This document shows positions 61,356 to 64,000 of a DNA stretch of 64,000 nt, piece after piece. Made by a program: the position numbers and the translations under genes. The DNA comes from Marmoricola sp. Its GTDB lineage: Bacteria > Actinomycetota > Actinomycetes > Propionibacteriales > Nocardioidaceae. Position 1 is the first letter of the stretch, and the number at the start of each line of letters is the position of its first letter. Below the pieces are notes generated by a model that saw nothing but the letters and a program-made list of their open reading frames with translations, had not been told where the DNA came from and made no database searches. The DNA is taken from contig JAOPYE010000040.1 of assembly GCA_025964775.1 (NCBI GenBank), positions 62,001-126,000 of the forward strand. The letters are read 5' to 3'.

Positions 61356-62644
61356 GGGGGTTCGTCGGGGGCCGGGGCGGGGAAGTGTCGAGCCGCGAAG
61401 CGCGCGGCCAGACGCACCGACGGCGTGATGCCGGCCGACGCCGCGACCACGATGGCGCCGATCACCAGCCAGCCGCGGGACCCCCACGAGATCGCCAGGA
61501 ACGTGTACAGCGCCGGCGCCCACATCGACCCGAGGGTGCGGAAGACATCGCCGACGCCCTGGTACTCGCCGCGGCGCCGGGGATCCATCAGCTCGGCCTG
61601 GAACGACCAGCTCGCGCCGGAGATGAACAGCTCGGCCCCGGTGACGGTGACGTGGCCGAGCCACACCAGGAAGACGGTCAGCAGACCGGCGGTGGAGTGG
61701 GTGACCATCGTGATCAGGCACGACCCCACGAAGAAGCCTGTCGAGATCCACACGTAGCGCAACGCGTCGCGCAGGTTGCGCACGCCTTTGGACGTGTACG
61801 CCGGCAGGAAGATGCACAGCACGGTGTTGGTGCCGAACAGCCAGGCAAGCAGCACGTGCGGTGCATCGGTGGCCTCGACGAGCCACAACGGGATCACGAT
61901 GTTGAGCAGCACCTGGTTGGTCCACAGCGTGCCGTTGAAGAACGTGACCAGCATCCAGCCCGGGTTGCGCAGCGCACCCGGCCCAGGAGGTCGTTCCCGA
62001 GCTTCGCCGCTGGCCACGCGCAGGTCGTGGGGCGCCTGCGGTAGCCGGTGGATCCACCAGCCGTTCGCCGCCATCAGTGCGGCCGCGAACAGCGGCGTCC
62101 AACGAATGACGCTGAGGTTGTCGAAGGCCAGCGAGATGCCCCCGATGACCGCACCGAGGGTGAACCCGACGTTGAGCGCGGAGTACAGGTACGCCTGGGT
62201 CTCGATGCGCTCCTTCGTGGGGAGCGCGCCGAGCACGTAGGACTGGCTGCTGGAGTGACCGGCCGACCCGGTGAGCGCGAAGAGCAGGCCCACGAGCAGG
62301 TACTGGCTGAAGGAGCCGACGAACGGAAGCGCCACGAAGCAGGCCGCGCGACCCCAGGTGCTCAGTGTCCACACGCGCTTGGGCCCGAACCGGTCGACCA
62401 CCCGTCCGGCCGGGTAGGCGAACAGGAACTCGGCGACGCCAGTGATCGTGATCGCGAGACCGACCCGGGCCGCGGACATGCCCACCACCTGGGTGAGGAA
62501 GACCGCGCTGCCGGTGTTGAACGCGCCCTCACCGGTGGAGAAGAGCATCGACTGGGTGGCCAGCCGTCGCGACATCGGCGTCGGCGGGATGAGCCGACGA
62601 AAGAACCCTGCTGGTCGCGCTACCGAGGTCGTCATCACGGGCAT
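61307..62644 (-). CDS. MFS transporter (12 TM)
   Basis: 445 aa with 12 hydrophobic segments. SMLFSTGEGAFNTGSAVFLTQVVGMSAARVGLAITITG is TM1-2, AEFLFAYPAGRVVDRFGPKRVWTLSTWGRAACFV contains the GRVVDRFGPKRV motif A, and TGSAGHSSSQSYVLGALPTKER lies at TM4-5. The family is that of actinobacterial drug/sugar-like MFS; substrate unknown. Start could be ATG 62644 or 62635; neither has a good ribosome site, and both fall in or next to a long inverted repeat in the leader. Overlaps the DHA2 gene tail to tail. Confidence 0.9.
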   Translation of the reverse strand: MPVMTTSVARPAGFFRRLIPPTPMSRRLATQSMLFSTGEGAFNTGSAVFLTQVVGMSAARVGLAITITGVAEFLFAYPAGRVVDRFGPKRVWTLSTWGRAACFVALPFVGSFSQYLLVGLLFALTGSAGHSSSQSYVLGALPTKERIETQAYLYSALNVGFTLGAVIGGISLAFDNLSVIRWTPLFAAALMAANGWWIHRLPQAPHDLRVASGEARERPPGPGALRNPGWMLVTFFNGTLWTNQVLLNIVIPLWLVEATDAPHVLLAWLFGTNTVLCIFLPAYTSKGVRNLRDALRYVWISTGFFVGSCLITMVTHSTAGLLTVFLVWLGHVTVTGAELFISGASWSFQAELMDPRRRGEYQGVGDVFRTLGSMWAPALYTFLAISWGSRGWLVIGAIVVAASAGITPSVRLAARFAARHFPAPAPDEPPQAATGTTSPLRAASE

Positions 62645-62703
62645 TCTCGCGACCTTGCCGGGCGCTGTCGCCCGGTTTTAACGCACCGTGATGCCGACCT
62701 CGG
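62623..62703 (-). promoter_or_regulatory. Long inverted repeat with nested hairpin over the MFS start
   Basis: CCGAGGTCGTCATCACGG (62623-62640) and CCGTGATGCCGACCTCGG (62686-62703) are complementary at 17 of 18 positions. Between them CCGGGCG-CTGT-CGCCCGG (62658-62675) forms a 7-bp hairpin. In minus-strand mRNA the outer stem would pair over the ATG at 62635. Confidence 0.7.
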
Positions 62704-62711
62704 GGTAGGAC

Positions 62712-62888
62712 TCAGATCGTGACGATGTTGGCACCGATCGCATCGAGCATCTCGGGCGTGACGTCGGTGACGCCGTGAGCTTCCTGCGCGTGGACCGAGA
62801 CCAGATCGAGGACCCGCTCGCGGCTGTCCTCCTCGAAACGTGCCGAGCAGCCAGGCATGGCGTCGCCGCACGAGAGTGTGAACTTCAT
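62712..62888 (-). CDS. DUF1059 small protein
   Basis: 58 aa from the ATG at 62888, with AGGAG 6 nt upstream; the 91-aa ORF-track version is an upstream extension into the kinase 3' region. MKFTLSCGDAMPGCSARFEEDSRERVLDLVSVHAQEAHGV is the DUF1059 pattern (parts: CGDAMPGC, HAQEAHG), with two cysteines and histidines that may bind a metal. It follows the kinase gene by 13 bp and is probably co-transcribed. Function unknown. Confidence 0.85.
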   Translation of the reverse strand: MKFTLSCGDAMPGCSARFEEDSRERVLDLVSVHAQEAHGVTDVTPEMLDAIGANIVTI

Positions 62889-62901
62889 CTTCTTCTCCTT
62901 G

Positions 62902-63822
62902 TTACTCGGCGCTCCGGGGCCGGTTGGCACCGGATGCGGCCGTTGGTTCGCGGGGGAGTCGGGTGTAGAGCATGGTGGTCTGGTCATCGCCCTCGGCGCC
63001 GAGGAAGCCGCCGTGGGCCACGGTGAGTGCGCGGGCCATGTAGAGGCCCATGGTCACTCCGGTCGCGTCGTCGTTGCTGCCGAACGGATCGAACAGCGCC
63101 TTGAGGACCATGGGGCTGATCGGGGTGCCGTCGCGCACGACCCGGATCTCGGTCCAGGCGCCGGACTCGACGACCTCGATCGCGACGCCGTCCGGGGCCG
63201 GCTCCCGGTGGGCGGTGGCCCACAGGTCGCGGAGGATGCGCCCGAGCAGGTCGGGGCTGGCGTACACGGTGAGGTCTGCCCCCTGGCGGACCTCGGGCTT
63301 GCCGGGGAGCGCCTGGCACAGGGCCACGAGATCGACTTCCTCGAGCTCGACCCTCAGCCGCCCCAGCGAGACGCTCGCGGCGAGCTCGACGTCGAGGATG
63401 TGGTCGGACAGGCGCGCGAGGGCGTCGGTGACGTGCTGGACTGCGTCGACCACTTCGTCCTGGGGTACCTCACCCTCGGCGAGCTCCATGGCCCAGCCGT
63501 TGGCCACGGTCACGGGGGAGCGCAGCTCGTGGGCGAAAGCGGCCAGGAAACGGTCGCGCTGGCGGGCCTCGTCGGGGTCCGGTCGATGGGTGATCACCGC
63601 GGTTCCGGCGACCAGGAAGTCCCGGACCCAGCGATGCAGCATCGAGGACTCGATGTCCCAGTCCAGGGCGACGTTGTCCACGGTCCGGCCGCCGAGCACC
63701 TCGAGCACCATCGCGACCCGCAGGTCCACGCCCGCCTGCGTCGCGACGCGAGGTTCGACCTGGTCGGGCGTGGGAGCGGTCCGTAGGTACGACGGCCGCG
63801 CGTAGTGAAGAGCTTCGCTCAT
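62902..63822 (-). CDS. HTH-histidine kinase fusion with degenerate ATPase domain
   Basis: 306 aa. Residues 30-75 (VDLRVAMVLEVLGGRTVDNVALDWDIESSMLHRWVRDFLVAG) resemble a transposase/resolvase-type helix-turn-helix. Then DRFLAAFAHELRSPVTVANGWAMEL is a HisKA H-box (HELRSP) around residue 99, followed by a dimerisation helix pair and an HATPase-like domain. The N-box reads ILRDLWATAHREP without the Asn, G1 is VRDGTPIS, G2 is GVTMGLYMARALTVAHGG. No membrane segment, so it is cytoplasmic. Might be a soluble kinase or a pseudokinase regulator. Immediately downstream of a partial secreted-type gene. Confidence 0.75.
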   Translation of the reverse strand: MSEALHYARPSYLRTAPTPDQVEPRVATQAGVDLRVAMVLEVLGGRTVDNVALDWDIESSMLHRWVRDFLVAGTAVITHRPDPDEARQRDRFLAAFAHELRSPVTVANGWAMELAEGEVPQDEVVDAVQHVTDALARLSDHILDVELAASVSLGRLRVELEEVDLVALCQALPGKPEVRQGADLTVYASPDLLGRILRDLWATAHREPAPDGVAIEVVESGAWTEIRVVRDGTPISPMVLKALFDPFGSNDDATGVTMGLYMARALTVAHGGFLGAEGDDQTTMLYTRLPREPTAASGANRPRSAE

Positions 63823-63843
63823 GGGTTCCTCCCGCCGGCGCTA

Positions 63844-64000
63844 CTAGTAGGTGTAACCCCACGCGGTGGCATGGCCGAACGCGTAGGGCACCGGTGGGGC
63901 GTCACCGTTGTGCGCCGCGCAGAACACGTCACGCGGGCCGGTGGAGTTCAGCAGCGGGATGTAGGACTGGCTGGTCAGGATGGCCTGCGCCGCGGTGTTC
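63844..64000 (-). CDS. C-terminal 51 residues of an unidentified protein (5' end outside window)
   Basis: Open in frame from the window edge to a TAG at 63844-63846, followed by a second TAG at 63841. The visible end is NTAAQAILTSQSYIPLLN ... DVFCAAHNGD ... FGHATAWGYTY, with one cysteine and an aromatic tail, suggestive of an exported globular protein. It lies 21 bp upstream of the HTH-kinase gene in the same direction, so the two may be co-transcribed. Too short for the ORF track; family not recognised. Confidence 0.5.
   Translation of the reverse strand, partial: NTAAQAILTSQSYIPLLNSTGPRDVFCAAHNGDAPPVPYAFGHATAWGYTY

Noticed and set aside
60246-62372. 708-aa minus-strand ORF spanning both MFS genes
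   Set aside because: It is a shadow in a wrong frame of two membrane proteins with clear hydrophobic segments; its own translation is hydrophilic and Arg/Gly-rich with no family features.
62658-62679. Intrinsic terminator for the minus-strand DUF1059/kinase transcript
   Set aside because: The T-tract lies on the 3' side only in plus-strand orientation; on the minus strand the hairpin is followed by CAAGGTC, so it does not read as a terminator there.

Overview
The window is high-GC DNA with dense short intergenic gaps, many 4-base ATGA/GTGA stop-start overlaps and frequent GTG starts. Family content (SepX/GlpR-type division protein beside a gephyrin-like MoeA, DUF3263, FmdB zinc ribbon, F420-type LLM oxidoreductase, class F sortase, LCP ligase, HspR-type operator at lon, GlnR-type box at a glutamine synthetase) points to an actinobacterium. 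The VVEPVET-encoding palindromic repeat suggests Nocardioides or a close relative; this is inference, no marker gene settles it.

Layout. 1-3.2 kb: end of a type IV pilus/pseudopilin operon (two pilin-like proteins and the prepilin peptidase). 3.2-5.0 kb: small Cys/His protein, then a putative anti-sigma protein and ECF sigma factor. 5.2-10.1 kb: DUF998 membrane protein, LCP cell-wall ligase, flavin amine oxidase, NAD-dependent epimerase and a 60-aa protein. 10.1-17.3 kb: core cell-envelope/division block: mscL, SAF protein, FmdB protein, 5-formyl-THF cyclo-ligase on the minus strand; then UDP-glucose pyrophosphorylase (eukaryotic-type), moeA/glp, moaC, mog-like, rimJ-like and sepX/glpR on the plus strand. 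17.36-23.15 kb: a tRNA-Ala(CGC) gene and a duplicated 3' tRNA end bracket a 5.7-kb insert carrying one 1627-aa secreted Ig-repeat protein. 23.2-25.0 kb: decaying accessory DNA with an MNT nucleotidyltransferase, a frameshifted HEPN toxin and an antiporter-tail remnant.

25-37 kb: aldo-keto reductase/dehydrogenase/DUF1275/TetR operon; a minus-strand operon of acyl-CoA dehydrogenase, SDR and APH-type kinase resembling a split ACAD10/11 or LvaA/LvaC system; lon; TetR and Old Yellow Enzyme pair. 37-43 kb: divergent sugar-catabolism cluster (two Gfo/Idh dehydrogenases, DUF6807, cupin, DUF993, sugar isomerase) without its own transporter. 43-50 kb: class F sortase, SDR, large acyl-CoA dehydrogenase, S53 peptidase, enoyl-CoA hydratase, PlsC acyltransferase, tautomerase. 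50-54 kb: two TetR-controlled divergent pairs with visible palindromic operators, sulfotransferase, DUF3263. 54-59 kb: type III glutamine synthetase with a structured leader and GlnR-like box, LLM oxidoreductase, MprF-like protein. 59-64 kb: TetR/DHA2 exporter pair, a second MFS transporter with an unusual structured leader, DUF1059, an HTH-histidine kinase fusion, and the end of a secreted-looking protein.

A recurring design is a local TetR repressor divergent from, or in operon with, a redox enzyme or exporter; in five such loci I can point to a palindrome in the promoter gap. No rRNA, CRISPR array, transposase or integrase was found. The least explained parts are the tRNA-bordered island, the structured leaders at 54.1 and 62.6 kb, and the kinase/ACAD operon.
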